From positions 1 through 49,148 of IMG/VR virus record IMGVR_UViG_3300043470_000280: 49,148 nt of DNA; one strand, 5' to 3'. Source of the DNA: a virus. The position numbers and the translations under genes are program-made. A model generated the notes under the pieces. It made no database searches. It was not told the origin of the DNA and saw only the letters and a program-made list of their open reading frames with translations. Of this stretch, positions 33,298 through 42,264 are shown in pieces; within the stretch, counting starts at the first letter, position 1, and each line of letters begins with the position of its first letter.

Positions 33298-34710
33298 CTA
33301 TCCTTCGAACAATACGAAGTTGTTAGCACCTAATGTACACAAAGCACGCTCAGACAAGAAGTTAACCTCCATTGCATCGAGAGTAGATGTCATTGCGCCT
33401 CCAGCAGAACCTGTAACCCAAGTTTTGTAACGACGGTCCTCAGCTTCTGAAGCACGGTAACGAACGTGTAAGAAAGGACGCTTAGCGTTTTTACCTAACA
33501 CTTGGTCGTAAACAGTTGTAGATCCAGCAGGAACCATAACACCATTGATGGCACCACCGTCAATACCACCGCGCATTGTAGCGTCGTTCAAGTATTTCCA
33601 GTCTGTTTTGTAGAAGTCATACCCACGACGGAATCCTGTGAAACCTAAGTTCAAGGCCATTTTCTCGTCGTTGTCGAACAAACCGTAAGATGTACCTCCA
33701 GCGCCGTAGCTGTTTTGAGCTGCCAACATATCGTCGATATCGAAAGAGAATTGACGGTTGATGAACAAAACATTTTCTTGGATAGCACCTTGCTTGTCAA
33801 GACGTTGGATGATGGTGTCAAAGTCACCTAATGTAGATGGGTTACCACCAGCCCAAACGTTACCACGCTGAGACAATACGTAGAACAATCCTTGAGAACC
33901 TTTGTTACCTAAGTTACCAGTGTTCAATTCAGCTCCTGAACCTGTTTCAGCAGGTACAGCTTCAATCATAGCTGTTTCTAAGTAGTCCTCGAAACGTAAA
34001 CGAGTTTCGTGCTCTGCTTTCAAGTACCACAAGTATCCTGTAGCGCCGTTTTCAGTAGTCACCTCAACCCATCCAATCTGAGCCATGTCAGAACCACTTA
34101 CAGCGTACTTGTCACGGATGATGATTGGAGAGTTCTCGAAGATGTCATCGCTTGGCTCGATAGATTCGATGTTTCCATCAGATCCTTTACGGAACTCAGA
34201 ACCATAAACGAAGCAAGTGAAAGTATTGCTAGCACCAGCCACAGCTAAACCAGCCGCCTCGTAAAAAGCAACGTCAAATTTTCCAGCAGCATAGTCAACA
34301 TCAGTGATGATTGCCTTGTTAGATGCTGTACCTCCGTTTTGAGAGATGAACACAGTTTGTCCAACTTTGAAGGCAATGCCTCCGTTTCCAGGGATTAATG
34401 TGTCATTCACAGTAAATGTAGCTGCGTCAGCTCCTAATGCAGCATCAGTCTCACAGTCAACATATTTAGTGTGTAAACGCCCTTGCTCAGCCCATTTGAT
34501 AAGGTCAGAGTTAGAAGGCATTTCAGCTCCAACAGCACGTAAGAACGATGCTACTGAGCGGTTACCATAACGCTCGAACTCTTTTTCATAAGTGTCGGGC
34601 AAGTACTGATCCAAGAAGTTGAAGTCAGTGATGTAGTTTGATGCCAAAGTCTTTTGCTCGGCACTTGGTTGCAACGCGAATCCTGGCGTTGCTTGTAATG
34701 ATCCAGCCAT
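33298..34710 (-). CDS. Major capsid protein
   Basis: 470 residues. Assigned by position directly after portal and scaffold genes, by size, and by composition: Gly, Ala, Asp and Asn-rich with few cysteines, and codon use typical of high expression. The N-terminus is flexible (MAGSLQATPGFALQPSAEQKT), then NYITDFNFLDQYLPDTYEKEFERYGNRS. An inserted beta domain lies near 85-165 (DAATFTVNDTLIPGNGGIAFKVG). FRRGYDFYKTDWKYLNDATMRGG marks the C-terminal third. HK97-fold strands cannot be proved by eye. It is followed by a strong terminator, as often seen for capsid genes. Confidence 0.75.
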   Translation of the reverse strand: MAGSLQATPGFALQPSAEQKTLASNYITDFNFLDQYLPDTYEKEFERYGNRSVASFLRAVGAEMPSNSDLIKWAEQGRLHTKYVDCETDAALGADAATFTVNDTLIPGNGGIAFKVGQTVFISQNGGTASNKAIITDVDYAAGKFDVAFYEAAGLAVAGASNTFTCFVYGSEFRKGSDGNIESIEPSDDIFENSPIIIRDKYAVSGSDMAQIGWVEVTTENGATGYLWYLKAEHETRLRFEDYLETAMIEAVPAETGSGAELNTGNLGNKGSQGLFYVLSQRGNVWAGGNPSTLGDFDTIIQRLDKQGAIQENVLFINRQFSFDIDDMLAAQNSYGAGGTSYGLFDNDEKMALNLGFTGFRRGYDFYKTDWKYLNDATMRGGIDGGAINGVMVPAGSTTVYDQVLGKNAKRPFLHVRYRASEAEDRRYKTWVTGSAGGAMTSTLDAMEVNFLSERALCTLGANNFVLFEG

Positions 34711-34725
34711 TGTTTAGTTTTAGTT

Positions 34726-35799
34726 TTAGTTTTTGTTTCTACTTTTTATCTTAAAATCAGAATTGCCTGAGCTGACCGCAGAAACCTTGAATCCTGAACT
34801 TCCGAATGCTTGTGGAAGAGGTTGCTCACCCATGTCTACATTCTTAATCTTCTTAGTCGTGCTATCTAAAGCCTCAGACTTACCTAGCTCGTAAAAATAA
34901 GCTGCGGCCTTGTCTGGGTTCATAGCAAACGAAAGCGCCTTGTGCCATCCCTTTGCGTCTGATATGTATCCTGTCTCGTCGATATACTTAGACAAAAAAT
35001 TGTTTAAGTTAGACTGAATAGATTTTATCTCGTTCGCATCTCCTGGGGAATAGGTAAGAGTTTTGTCGCCTACAGAAACCTCAAAACCTTTGAAGTTAGC
35101 GAAAACCTCTTCTGTCTTCTTTAAAAACACTTCAGCCTTCTTCGCTGATTCCTGCTCAATCAATTGAGACTCTTCTAAATATTTCTTGTAAGCCTCCTCA
35201 ATCTCTTTGTTAGCCTCAGAGCCTTGACCTCCCGCCTGCTCGGTAGGGATCTTGTACTTCTCCTTCTGCTCGTCAAGAAATTTCTTAGCCTTAGCAAGTT
35301 CTTTCTTCATAGCGGTTTTCTTACGCTTGACATCCTTCTCATCGTCGAAGTCTTCGTCGTACTGAAACTTATCGCTAATGATGTCTAAAATATCCTCCTC
35401 GTCAAGACCCTCTTCAGTGGCCTTGTAGTACTCCAATAAGACAGTGTTCTCATCCATGGAATCAATGTCTCTGTTGTACATTAAAAAGTCCTCCATTCCA
35501 CGCCCAGTCTCTTTCTTGAAGCGGTAGAACGCATCAACGTCAGACGGGAGCTCTAAGGGCTTTTCTTCTCTCTCTTGGAATAGGTCTTCTACAGAGGATA
35601 ATTCCTTGTTGTGTTTTTTCTTAAAATATTCAAGAACGTGCGCATCATCGATTTCAATCTCGGTGGATGCGGGTGATTCTTCGGTTCTTTCTAAAGACTT
35701 CTGTTCTTGCTCCTTAGCGTGCTTATCCAAAAGCTCTTGCTCTATCTCTTGAACAGATTTTTGTTCTTTAGAACCTAAATCCTTTACAGTAAATTCCAT
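34726..35799 (-). CDS. Capsid scaffold-like protein
   Basis: 357 residues, very acidic, almost entirely helical and Glu/Lys-rich (EEEKPLELPSDVDAFYRFKKETG, coiled coils about 145-230). A basic C-terminal tail (FKIKSRNKN) of the kind used by scaffolding proteins to bind capsid subunits closes it. It sits between portal and capsid genes, the standard scaffold position. No protease motif seen. Confidence 0.7.
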   Translation of the reverse strand: MEFTVKDLGSKEQKSVQEIEQELLDKHAKEQEQKSLERTEESPASTEIEIDDAHVLEYFKKKHNKELSSVEDLFQEREEKPLELPSDVDAFYRFKKETGRGMEDFLMYNRDIDSMDENTVLLEYYKATEEGLDEEDILDIISDKFQYDEDFDDEKDVKRKKTAMKKELAKAKKFLDEQKEKYKIPTEQAGGQGSEANKEIEEAYKKYLEESQLIEQESAKKAEVFLKKTEEVFANFKGFEVSVGDKTLTYSPGDANEIKSIQSNLNNFLSKYIDETGYISDAKGWHKALSFAMNPDKAAAYFYELGKSEALDSTTKKIKNVDMGEQPLPQAFGSSGFKVSAVSSGNSDFKIKSRNKN

Positions 35800-35815
35800 T
35801 ATATTGATTTTTAAA

Positions 35816-35908
35816 TTACTTCTTGCATGAAGACTTTGTCATTCCTTTTTTAGAGGATCCCTTCATAACGGGTTTTGACATTGTCTTTTTGGTCATTGTC
35901 TTTTTCAT
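35816..35908 (-). CDS. Very small basic protein (30 residues)
   Basis: MKKTMTKKTMSKPVMKGSSK… is 30 residues, a third of them lysine, with a repeated KKTM unit. It lies between portal and scaffold genes with a good promoter-like element (TAAATTTG) 14 bases upstream. The compact Lys/Met/Ser make-up is like packaged DNA-condensing peptides. It is a candidate gene, and composition alone argues for it. Confidence 0.45.
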   Translation of the reverse strand: MKKTMTKKTMSKPVMKGSSKKGMTKSSCKK

Positions 35909-35922
35909 AGCTATTTTTTTTG

Positions 35923-35930
35923 CAAATTTA
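35923..35930 (-). promoter_or_regulatory. Putative -7 promoter element TAAATTTG for scaffold/capsid genes
   Basis: The - strand reads CTTGTTTTTTATTAATAAATTTGCAAAAA in the 49-base gap after the portal gene (positions about 35918-35946). The same arrangement recurs at 41933 with only a few differences. The ATG at 35908 follows after 14 bases. Confidence 0.5.
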
Positions 35931-35957
35931 TTAATAAAAAACAAGGCTATTTAAGCA

Positions 35958-38393
35958 CTATCTAACATCAAACTCTTCAAGTGAAAATCCATCCAACGTA
36001 TCCTCATTGCTTTCAAAATCTACGGGAGGAAGGTTGTTTTTTCTTTGCTCGATTAGCTTAGACTGTGCTGTAGCCTGTTTTAATATCCTCTTGTCTTTAG
36101 CCTCTTCTTTAAAATCCTCTCTTGACTTTAGTATCTCAGAGTCAATACCCTTGAGTTGCATATTCATCTCAAACTCAATATTCATTAACTCCTTCTTGAG
36201 GGCTGCCTCTTGAGCCATCTTCTGCATTTCCATTTGAATCTCTGCCTGCTTAACCTGCATCTTTACTTGTCCCTCAAGCTGAATCTCTTGCATTCTTGAC
36301 TGAGCTGACATTTGCTGAGACTGCATATTGGCTTGACTCTGCATTTGAATTTGCATCTGTTGAGCTTGCTGATCCCTCTCCTGTTTCTTCTTTCTTTTCA
36401 GTTTCAATAACTGATTAGCTAACTTCAGGTTTTTAACCTCTCTGATATCGATAGCATCCTCGATGTCGATGTTGCCCTTAGATATCGCCATCTGAATATT
36501 AGCTTCAAGCTGAGCCTTTTCTTCCTCGTCTGGAGCAATCTCTATGAATATCCCAAAGTCGTATAGGTACAGGTCTTTGATTTCGTTTAGAATATTGACG
36601 TTGTACTTACCTATCTGCATTATAAACTGCTCCGTAAACTCTGAGTATTCGAGAACGTCTGAGATTCTGTAAGATATGGCCTCTGCAAGACACTTGGTCA
36701 CGTAAACAGAAGCATCTAGTATGTGGCGAGTCGCAGTGTTACTGTTCATTGCTGCTAACTTCTGTAAACCTACCAAAGAGTCTGGGTCAGGACTAGAACC
36801 ATCACGAGCCTCGTTAAGACCTGTAACGTCTCTAATCATGCTCAAGTACTGGTTATAGCTTGTTATAAGGGCATTGATTTTGGCTTGACCGCTGTTTGAC
36901 TGAAGCTCCTGAATAGGAACACGAGCGTTGTTGAACTCTCCGTCCTGAGTAAAGCTGCGGCCTATAACAGAACCTGTCTGGAAGTATAATCTAAGTGCGT
37001 CCTCTGGGTTGTATGCTGCGCCTGTGCCCAAGTCAACTTCATTGATACCGTCCGCATCGACGAACACCCCATCTGGAACAATCTTCGCAATAACCTGCTG
37101 TAACTTTAAGTGAGTCAACTGAATAAGGTCGGCAAAGGGGATCATGCGTCTAACAAGAGACTCTATATTCCCTTTATACATTCTAGGCGCACACGCCACG
37201 TAGTTTGGTAAGGCATACTGAGAGGCTGACTTAGGTCTAACCATATTCTTAGACATCTCCCATTTAAGGAGTATGTTTGTACCCATTACAAGGATTCCTT
37301 CGTACCAAACATCTATTCTCTTTTCAATACGCTCAAACTTACCCTCTTCCATCATCTCGTTCGGAGGATTGAAGTCTTCGTCCTTTTCAATTATTCTAAA
37401 CGTGCCGTTGTCTAAGTACTTCTTCTTGTATACAAACTTTTTAGTTGTCTTGTAGTTAAAGTACAATAGCGTGGTCGTGTTTTTGTTGTATAAGTTGTTG
37501 TTATACAACTGAATAGAGTTGTAGTAGTTGTACCAAGCCTGCCCATACTTAGAAATTTCTTCAAGCTGCTCCTTTGTAAGTGTTTGGTCAATCTTGAGTA
37601 GTTCAGAAATAGCGACGCTCTTTATCTCTCCGAAATAAAAACAATCCCTGAAGAATGGGTCCTCAGTGTAGCTATACACCATATTTTGAGGATCTACGTA
37701 GTCTAGTTTTATACCAGTGCCTGGCAGGAATTGGTGCTTAGCAAAGGCTATCCCTAAGACTGCCTGGTCGTAGTCTAATCTCTTTTTTAATTCATCGTAT
37801 CGGTTAGAATCCAATACAGTGTTTATAGCCTCTTCCTCAGCAATTTCTATAGCGGGCTTATAATTTAATTGCATGTACAAGGATAGCTCCTCGTCGTTTG
37901 CGGGTATCTGTTCGGGGTCCATGTCGAATGCATCAACACCAAACTCTTCTTTTATGGTAAGGAGAAGGTCCTTGGAGACCATGTCTGCCTGCACCATGTC
38001 TTGATATTTAGACCTCTTCTCGGCGGACATTGCATCTTGAGAATAAGCCTTTACAGAGAACAAGCGATCGTTCATTCCGTTGACAACTATGTCTACGAAC
38101 TTAGGTATCACTGGAACAGGTGTCCAGTCTATGTTTAAATGGGATAGGTCTCCATCAACAGACATCTCGTCCTTGTACTTCTGAACAGACTGCTCTCCCC
38201 TCGCATATAGTCTAAGCCTATGAAACTCCGACCACTGGTCATAAAACCTACAGCTTCTATTGTCCTTTCTAAACCACTCATACTGAATGCTTCTACCTAC
38301 GGCTAGTCCAAACTCTCTTGAGCTTTTCTCTGCATCCGTAGCGAACTGATTTGGGAAATAAATAGCTGGTACCTCTACCTTGAAATCATCCAT
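35958..38393 (-). CDS. Portal protein
   Basis: 811 residues, matching the size of large podoviral portals. It has an N-terminal helical and tyrosine-rich head-binding part (QYEWFRKDNRSCRFYDQWSEF). The central region (YDQAVLGIAFAKHQFLPGTGIKLDYVDPQNMVYSYTEDP…) has the wing/stem appearance. A TGLNEARDGSSPDPDSLVGLQKLA segment near 525-545 resembles the conserved portal clip/stem region. The C-terminal 150 residues are Gln/Met-rich coiled coil (QQAQQMQIQMQSQANMQ), the barrel. It is directly downstream of terminase with a 1-base gap. Confidence 0.75.
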   Translation of the reverse strand: MDDFKVEVPAIYFPNQFATDAEKSSREFGLAVGRSIQYEWFRKDNRSCRFYDQWSEFHRLRLYARGEQSVQKYKDEMSVDGDLSHLNIDWTPVPVIPKFVDIVVNGMNDRLFSVKAYSQDAMSAEKRSKYQDMVQADMVSKDLLLTIKEEFGVDAFDMDPEQIPANDEELSLYMQLNYKPAIEIAEEEAINTVLDSNRYDELKKRLDYDQAVLGIAFAKHQFLPGTGIKLDYVDPQNMVYSYTEDPFFRDCFYFGEIKSVAISELLKIDQTLTKEQLEEISKYGQAWYNYYNSIQLYNNNLYNKNTTTLLYFNYKTTKKFVYKKKYLDNGTFRIIEKDEDFNPPNEMMEEGKFERIEKRIDVWYEGILVMGTNILLKWEMSKNMVRPKSASQYALPNYVACAPRMYKGNIESLVRRMIPFADLIQLTHLKLQQVIAKIVPDGVFVDADGINEVDLGTGAAYNPEDALRLYFQTGSVIGRSFTQDGEFNNARVPIQELQSNSGQAKINALITSYNQYLSMIRDVTGLNEARDGSSPDPDSLVGLQKLAAMNSNTATRHILDASVYVTKCLAEAISYRISDVLEYSEFTEQFIMQIGKYNVNILNEIKDLYLYDFGIFIEIAPDEEEKAQLEANIQMAISKGNIDIEDAIDIREVKNLKLANQLLKLKRKKKQERDQQAQQMQIQMQSQANMQSQQMSAQSRMQEIQLEGQVKMQVKQAEIQMEMQKMAQEAALKKELMNIEFEMNMQLKGIDSEILKSREDFKEEAKDKRILKQATAQSKLIEQRKNNLPPVDFESNEDTLDGFSLEEFDVR

Positions 38394-38394
38394 A

Positions 38395-40668
38395 CTACCT
38401 TATAATTCGACTCTGCGAACCTTCGTTATTATATCTTGCAAATTTAATGCTTATTTTACTTTCTTTTTTAACAGGTGTGTACAAGTGCTTTTGGTTGGCC
38501 ATAATAGCTAATCCTGAGCTAATTGCGGCGTCGAACTTCGTCCTATCGTTTATGTCAAACTTAGCCCAGTCCTCTAAAGTCCTGTTGAAATACATTGTAC
38601 CCATCTCTTCTGGGTCTCTGTAAGTTCCTTCAGAGTCATACCCCACATGCTTCTCTATGTATGTCTCAATAGCTGTTGCGTGAGCCTGCTTAACGTCTTC
38701 TGATGAGTTCGGGATTCCACCCAACTCCTTCTCTGTCTTAGACAGCTTTGACATATGCCTGTCTGGCCTGTTCATTGAGTAGTTTCTGTACCCGTTGTTC
38801 TTGAAGAAATACAATAATCGCTGCTTGTTGTTTTCTATCAATACAGGCATGCCGTAAAAGACACAGGCCATCAACACGTCTTCAAAGAATATCTCGGCCG
38901 TTTGTGGTCTTGATATGTACTCAAGGAAAAACTCATTCACTGGAGCATCGTCCATGTGGAACTTAGTCATGCCATGAAGAGACCCGTTAGACCCCCTGCC
39001 GAATACAGTTGCGGATATGTCGTAGGGGTCGCATCCAAAAGCTCCTAAGTGTTCATTTCCAGGTGATTTCATACCGTTCTTAAGGATATACCTGTTCTGC
39101 ATATTCGTAGGCGGTATCCAAGACACAAGGAATCGGCCCCTAATGTCTGGGGTCCACACAACATTCCCAAACTTCACTCCATCCTTCCAGTGAAACGAAC
39201 CCCTTGTGAGTACCCTCTCCTTAATCAAGGAGTCATTGTACTCAATCTGCTGGTATATCTTTGTCAGGTTGAATATAGACGACTTACTCTCGTCTCGAAA
39301 CGCATGGCTAATGGTTCGGGGGTACTGTCTGTAGTGCTCGTTTAGCGCAGACGGATTAGACTTTAGTGAGTCTACCTCGTTGTTCCAGTACTCTACAGCG
39401 CCCATCTCAATCTCCTTGCCATCAATACCTAACACTGGTGAGTCGGGAGTTTCTATGACTGGCATCCCGTACCGATCTATAAACCCCTCCATGTTCCACT
39501 CCATAGGAATAAACAAGGCGTACAGCCCCGACTTGGTCTGCCCGTTAGCGTTTCGTTCATTGACGTCTGAATCGTAGTATAGGTCCTTAAAGTTTTGACC
39601 CCCTTTGTTCAGTGCGTTTACAGTAGAACCCATCATACACTTACCGATGACATTCATACCAACACGAAGACAGGTCTTTCTTACCCTCCATCCGTTAAGC
39701 ACGTTGTTTGGAGCCTCTAACTTACCTGCCTCGTCCTCAACGAGTAACTTCAGCTTCTCACCGTCGTAAGAGTTGTCTGCGGTATTCCTCCAGTCTATAG
39801 ACGAGTCAAGACCCTCTACATCCCCTGAGAGGTCTTCAAGCATGTTCTTCTTTGTTATCTTGGATGCAGGTATTCGGTATGCAAGCTCTGTCTTAGGCTT
39901 GTCCATACCGTCCTGAATTGGCTTGAAGAAGAATGGGTAGTTGGAAGATATTGGCACCACCTTGTTGGTGAACATAGTCTTCGCATCGTGCCCTGACTTT
40001 GATACTATACCTATCCGTGATTTCTTGGTTATTGTCCCAATATTTACAGACTCTGATGAAGCCATGAACGAGAACCCTGAGCGACGAATCTTAACGTATA
40101 CCATCCCGAATGATCTGTCGTCAGCCTTGCAGGCCTCCCAGAAAAGCCAGAATATCCTGTTTGCCTCCCTGTAGTCTGGAAGACCCACGTCAATCTTAGT
40201 CCATTGGAGGTACATATAATTGGAGCCTGTTATATAGGTCGGCTCTCCGTTATTCATAAACCAAAAGCCGTACTCCCTTCTATCGAACTCCTCCTCTATA
40301 TATCCTACCCACTTTGACTTAAACTCCTTCGGGGCGTTGTGCCACATAGCAATATTCTTGATACGAGCTAACTCAGGAGGGTACTCAAACGGCTGCCAGT
40401 ATTGCTCTCTCTTTGTAACAGACCTCTTGTAGACGTTGTCAGGCACGGCTGGAACGGCCACGTTTAGGCCCTGTATATTGTAGATAGAGCCTATGGTGCC
40501 ATCCCTTGATATAACGACCATGTCGTACTCCTTGTTGTATCCGTAAGCCCAATCCTTTCGCTTGTTTCTAGAGGAAATAACCTTCGGGTCTATTAGCCCT
40601 ACCTCTTGAAATAAACTACCTTGATCTTCGCTCAGCGAATCCAGAGCCCGATAGCGCTTCTTCTTCAT
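38395..40668 (-). CDS. terL: Terminase large subunit (ATPase/nuclease)
   Basis: 757 residues. Before the ATPase, PTYITGSNYMYLQWTKID and REANRIFWLFWEACKAD form a conserved TerL patch. The P-loop is of the KIRRSGFSFMASSE type (about 190-203), lacking a classical GKT, as in many Bacteroidota phage TerLs. Walker B is LKLLVEDEAGKLE (about 305-316). The nuclease domain includes FGCDPYDIS (about 543-551). It packages DNA into procapsids through the adjacent portal. The N-terminus overlaps the putative small subunit gene by 53 nt. Confidence 0.85.
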   Translation of the reverse strand: MKKKRYRALDSLSEDQGSLFQEVGLIDPKVISSRNKRKDWAYGYNKEYDMVVISRDGTIGSIYNIQGLNVAVPAVPDNVYKRSVTKREQYWQPFEYPPELARIKNIAMWHNAPKEFKSKWVGYIEEEFDRREYGFWFMNNGEPTYITGSNYMYLQWTKIDVGLPDYREANRIFWLFWEACKADDRSFGMVYVKIRRSGFSFMASSESVNIGTITKKSRIGIVSKSGHDAKTMFTNKVVPISSNYPFFFKPIQDGMDKPKTELAYRIPASKITKKNMLEDLSGDVEGLDSSIDWRNTADNSYDGEKLKLLVEDEAGKLEAPNNVLNGWRVRKTCLRVGMNVIGKCMMGSTVNALNKGGQNFKDLYYDSDVNERNANGQTKSGLYALFIPMEWNMEGFIDRYGMPVIETPDSPVLGIDGKEIEMGAVEYWNNEVDSLKSNPSALNEHYRQYPRTISHAFRDESKSSIFNLTKIYQQIEYNDSLIKERVLTRGSFHWKDGVKFGNVVWTPDIRGRFLVSWIPPTNMQNRYILKNGMKSPGNEHLGAFGCDPYDISATVFGRGSNGSLHGMTKFHMDDAPVNEFFLEYISRPQTAEIFFEDVLMACVFYGMPVLIENNKQRLLYFFKNNGYRNYSMNRPDRHMSKLSKTEKELGGIPNSSEDVKQAHATAIETYIEKHVGYDSEGTYRDPEEMGTMYFNRTLEDWAKFDINDRTKFDAAISSGLAIMANQKHLYTPVKKESKISIKFARYNNEGSQSRIIR

Positions 40669-40906
40669 TATTTTCTATGGATTTAATTACCTCCTTCTCG
40701 GACTGTATCCTTGCAAGGATGTCAAACGCGTCGAATATAGCGAGCTTCTTAGATGCCGCCGCATTCTTTAGTTTGTCGGCAGCAAGGTCTACATCGTCAC
40801 TGTCGTCGCCCTTCAAGATACTCTCCTTGGCAACCTTTATCAACTCCTCTACCGCCTTTTCTCCAGCGTCTATAAGATCTTTTCTTAGTTTTAAAGACTT
40901 GTCCAT
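40616..40906 (-). CDS. Candidate terminase small subunit
   Basis: 96 residues, helical and charged (MDKSLKLRKDLIDAGEKAVEELIKVAKES…LKNAAASKKLAIFDAFDILARI). It overlaps TerL by 53 nt and the upstream gene by 16 nt. A small helical protein directly before TerL is typical of the terminase small subunit, which recognises packaging sites. No clear helix-turn-helix is seen, so the call rests on position and size. Confidence 0.5.
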   Translation of the reverse strand: MDKSLKLRKDLIDAGEKAVEELIKVAKESILKGDDSDDVDLAADKLKNAAASKKLAIFDAFDILARIQSEKEVIKSIENNEEEALSGSGFAERRSR

Positions 40907-41460
40907 CCCTTTATATTTTTAGTGAACATCCTGTAAACCTTCTCGTTGTTTATTGTAAACTCGTATTCAGAGTCTGGCTCAAACAACACCTCGTCTCCAA
41001 CCTTAAAGCCTAAAGACGATAATTCGTCGTTGGAGTATTTTAAGATACCCATGAGTGGCTCTTCATTACCTGGCTTGTCTATGTAGAAATTCTTTTTCTT
41101 AACGGGCTTTACAAAGCAGTATTTACTATGTGCGCTCCATTTATTTCCGTCAAAAAACATAAAGTACTGAGAATCATCAACAAAGAACATGTCGTCCTTG
41201 AAGTAGTTATGACTACTTCGCTCCCTCCCCTTCATGTCGTAGTAATACTTAAACACATTGTGGTGAACCAATAATATGTCACCTTCCTTTATAGGGCCTT
41301 TATAGTTTAAAGGAGTCGATATCACCTCTGCAAACCTGTTAGAGTGTTTGTGATCTTCCTTAGAAGTGCTTGTAATAAGCTCAACCCCTCCTATATCCTT
41401 TTTGTTGTCGTATCTACTTCCGTTAAGTGGTTTTACTATGAAATTAAATGCGGACCTCAT
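40891..41460 (-). CDS. GroES-like fold phage protein (possible capsid co-chaperonin)
   Basis: 189 residues. FAEVISTPLNYKGPIKEGDILLVHHNVFKYYYD and LGFKVGDEVLFEPDSEYEFTINNEKVYRM each resemble the beta-barrel turns of GroES-type proteins (…V-x-x-P…GD-x-V-x-F/H…). Phage GroES homologues such as T4 gp31 assist capsid folding by host GroEL. Its location next to the terminase and capsid genes suits this role. The similarity is by eye only and the mobile loop is not defined. Confidence 0.45.
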   Translation of the reverse strand: MRSAFNFIVKPLNGSRYDNKKDIGGVELITSTSKEDHKHSNRFAEVISTPLNYKGPIKEGDILLVHHNVFKYYYDMKGRERSSHNYFKDDMFFVDDSQYFMFFDGNKWSAHSKYCFVKPVKKKNFYIDKPGNEEPLMGILKYSNDELSSLGFKVGDEVLFEPDSEYEFTINNEKVYRMFTKNIKGWTSL

Positions 41461-41684
41461 TAAAAAGATATTGTGTACTCTATAGATATCGGGATGTTTT
41501 TGTTAAACTTCTTCCATTTGAAGACCTGGTTGCCATGGTCTTCAATCCATACCTCTGCCTCTCCGTCTTCAGAGATGGTTAGGGCGTGTATGGTATGTGT
41601 CTGCTTGAGAACTTCTTGACCCACTGAGTAGTGCATGGCGTTCAAGTAGTCTGGTCCTATGGTTATTTTTCTAATCACATCCAT
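41460..41684 (-). CDS. Small beta-rich phage protein, unknown
   Basis: 74 residues, mainly beta (TIHALTISEDGEAEVWIEDHGNQVFKWKKF) and ending IPISIEYTISF. I recall similar endings (PVSIEYNINF) in Bacteroidota phage proteins of unknown role near the terminase. It shares one base with the start of the GroES-like gene. Confidence 0.6.
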   Translation of the reverse strand: MDVIRKITIGPDYLNAMHYSVGQEVLKQTHTIHALTISEDGEAEVWIEDHGNQVFKWKKFNKNIPISIEYTISF

Positions 41685-41686
41685 GC

Positions 41687-41917
41687 CTACTGAGTTATTT
41701 CGCCAGTGTTAATATCTATGGTCCCCTCTCCGTACTTTTCACGGATAGACTCTCGCTGCTCTCTGAATAAAGACTGATGCTGAGCGTAAGAGTTAAATAG
41801 TGACGCCTTTTGAGTCTCGTACTCTACCTGTAGCCTACCTAAAAGATTGGTTACATTCTGGATATCTTCCTGAGATTTTCTGATCGAAGATAGTTCTTCT
41901 TTAGTTATTTTTTTCAT
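41687..41917 (-). CDS. Small coiled-coil phage protein
   Basis: 76 residues. It is a long helix (ELSSIRKSQEDIQNVTNLLGRLQVEYETQ) with a short C-terminal beta tail (GEGTIDINTGEIT). This type (helix followed by 'KYG-G-IDI-TGEI') is common next to phage packaging genes. Its promoter-like element lies in the 23-base gap upstream. Function unknown. Confidence 0.6.
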   Translation of the reverse strand: MKKITKEELSSIRKSQEDIQNVTNLLGRLQVEYETQKASLFNSYAQHQSLFREQRESIREKYGEGTIDINTGEITQ

Positions 41918-41932
41918 TAGATTAAATTTTTA

Positions 41933-41940
41933 CAAATTTA
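41933..41940 (-). promoter_or_regulatory. Putative -7 promoter element TAAATTTG for the packaging operon
   Basis: The - strand reads CTTTGTTTTTTTTAATAAATTTGTAAAAA upstream of the ATG at 41917. It is nearly identical in layout to the element at 35923. The element lies just 3' of the membrane protein gene ending at 41941. Confidence 0.5.
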
Positions 41941-42264
41941 TTAAAAAAAACAAAGAAAAATCAACCCTCCATAGCCTCCAGAAAAAACATCGTTTATGTC
42001 AAACTTATTTCCTCGTTTTGCGTGGTAATGTTCCCATGCGAAGTTAGGAATATATCCAGCAATCCATCCTATCACAGCCTTGACCAAAAATGGCAAGTCA
42101 GATGTTTGAGGTAGTATGTACACCAAGAAAGCGAAGAATGCACCTGCTAATAAATGCAGGTAGTGTCTTTCTTTAATGAATCCCTTAATTATTTTAGGGA
42201 GATTAGTTACAATAGGGTGTAGATGTTGTAACAATGCGTAAAATGTTGAGTCTTTAAATGCCAT
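41941..42264 (-). CDS. Small membrane protein (holin-like candidate)
   Basis: 107 residues with two or three hydrophobic segments (HLLAGAFFAFLVYILP about 38-53, FLVKAVIGWIAGYI about 59-72, GGLIFLCFF at the end). A charged C-terminal stretch, WEHYHAKRGNKFDINDVF, precedes the last hydrophobic segment. It overlaps the next membrane protein gene by 11 nt. A holin or membrane anchor is possible, but the endolysin cluster further upstream in the block has its own candidate. Confidence 0.5.
   Translation of the reverse strand: MAFKDSTFYALLQHLHPIVTNLPKIIKGFIKERHYLHLLAGAFFAFLVYILPQTSDLPFLVKAVIGWIAGYIPNFAWEHYHAKRGNKFDINDVFSGGYGGLIFLCFF

Noticed and set aside
40060-40100. Missing GKT in the TerL P-loop as a sign of an inactive ATPase
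   Set aside because: Many TerL families use an (R/K)-x-R-R-x-G-F-S type P-loop; Walker B and nuclease motifs are intact.
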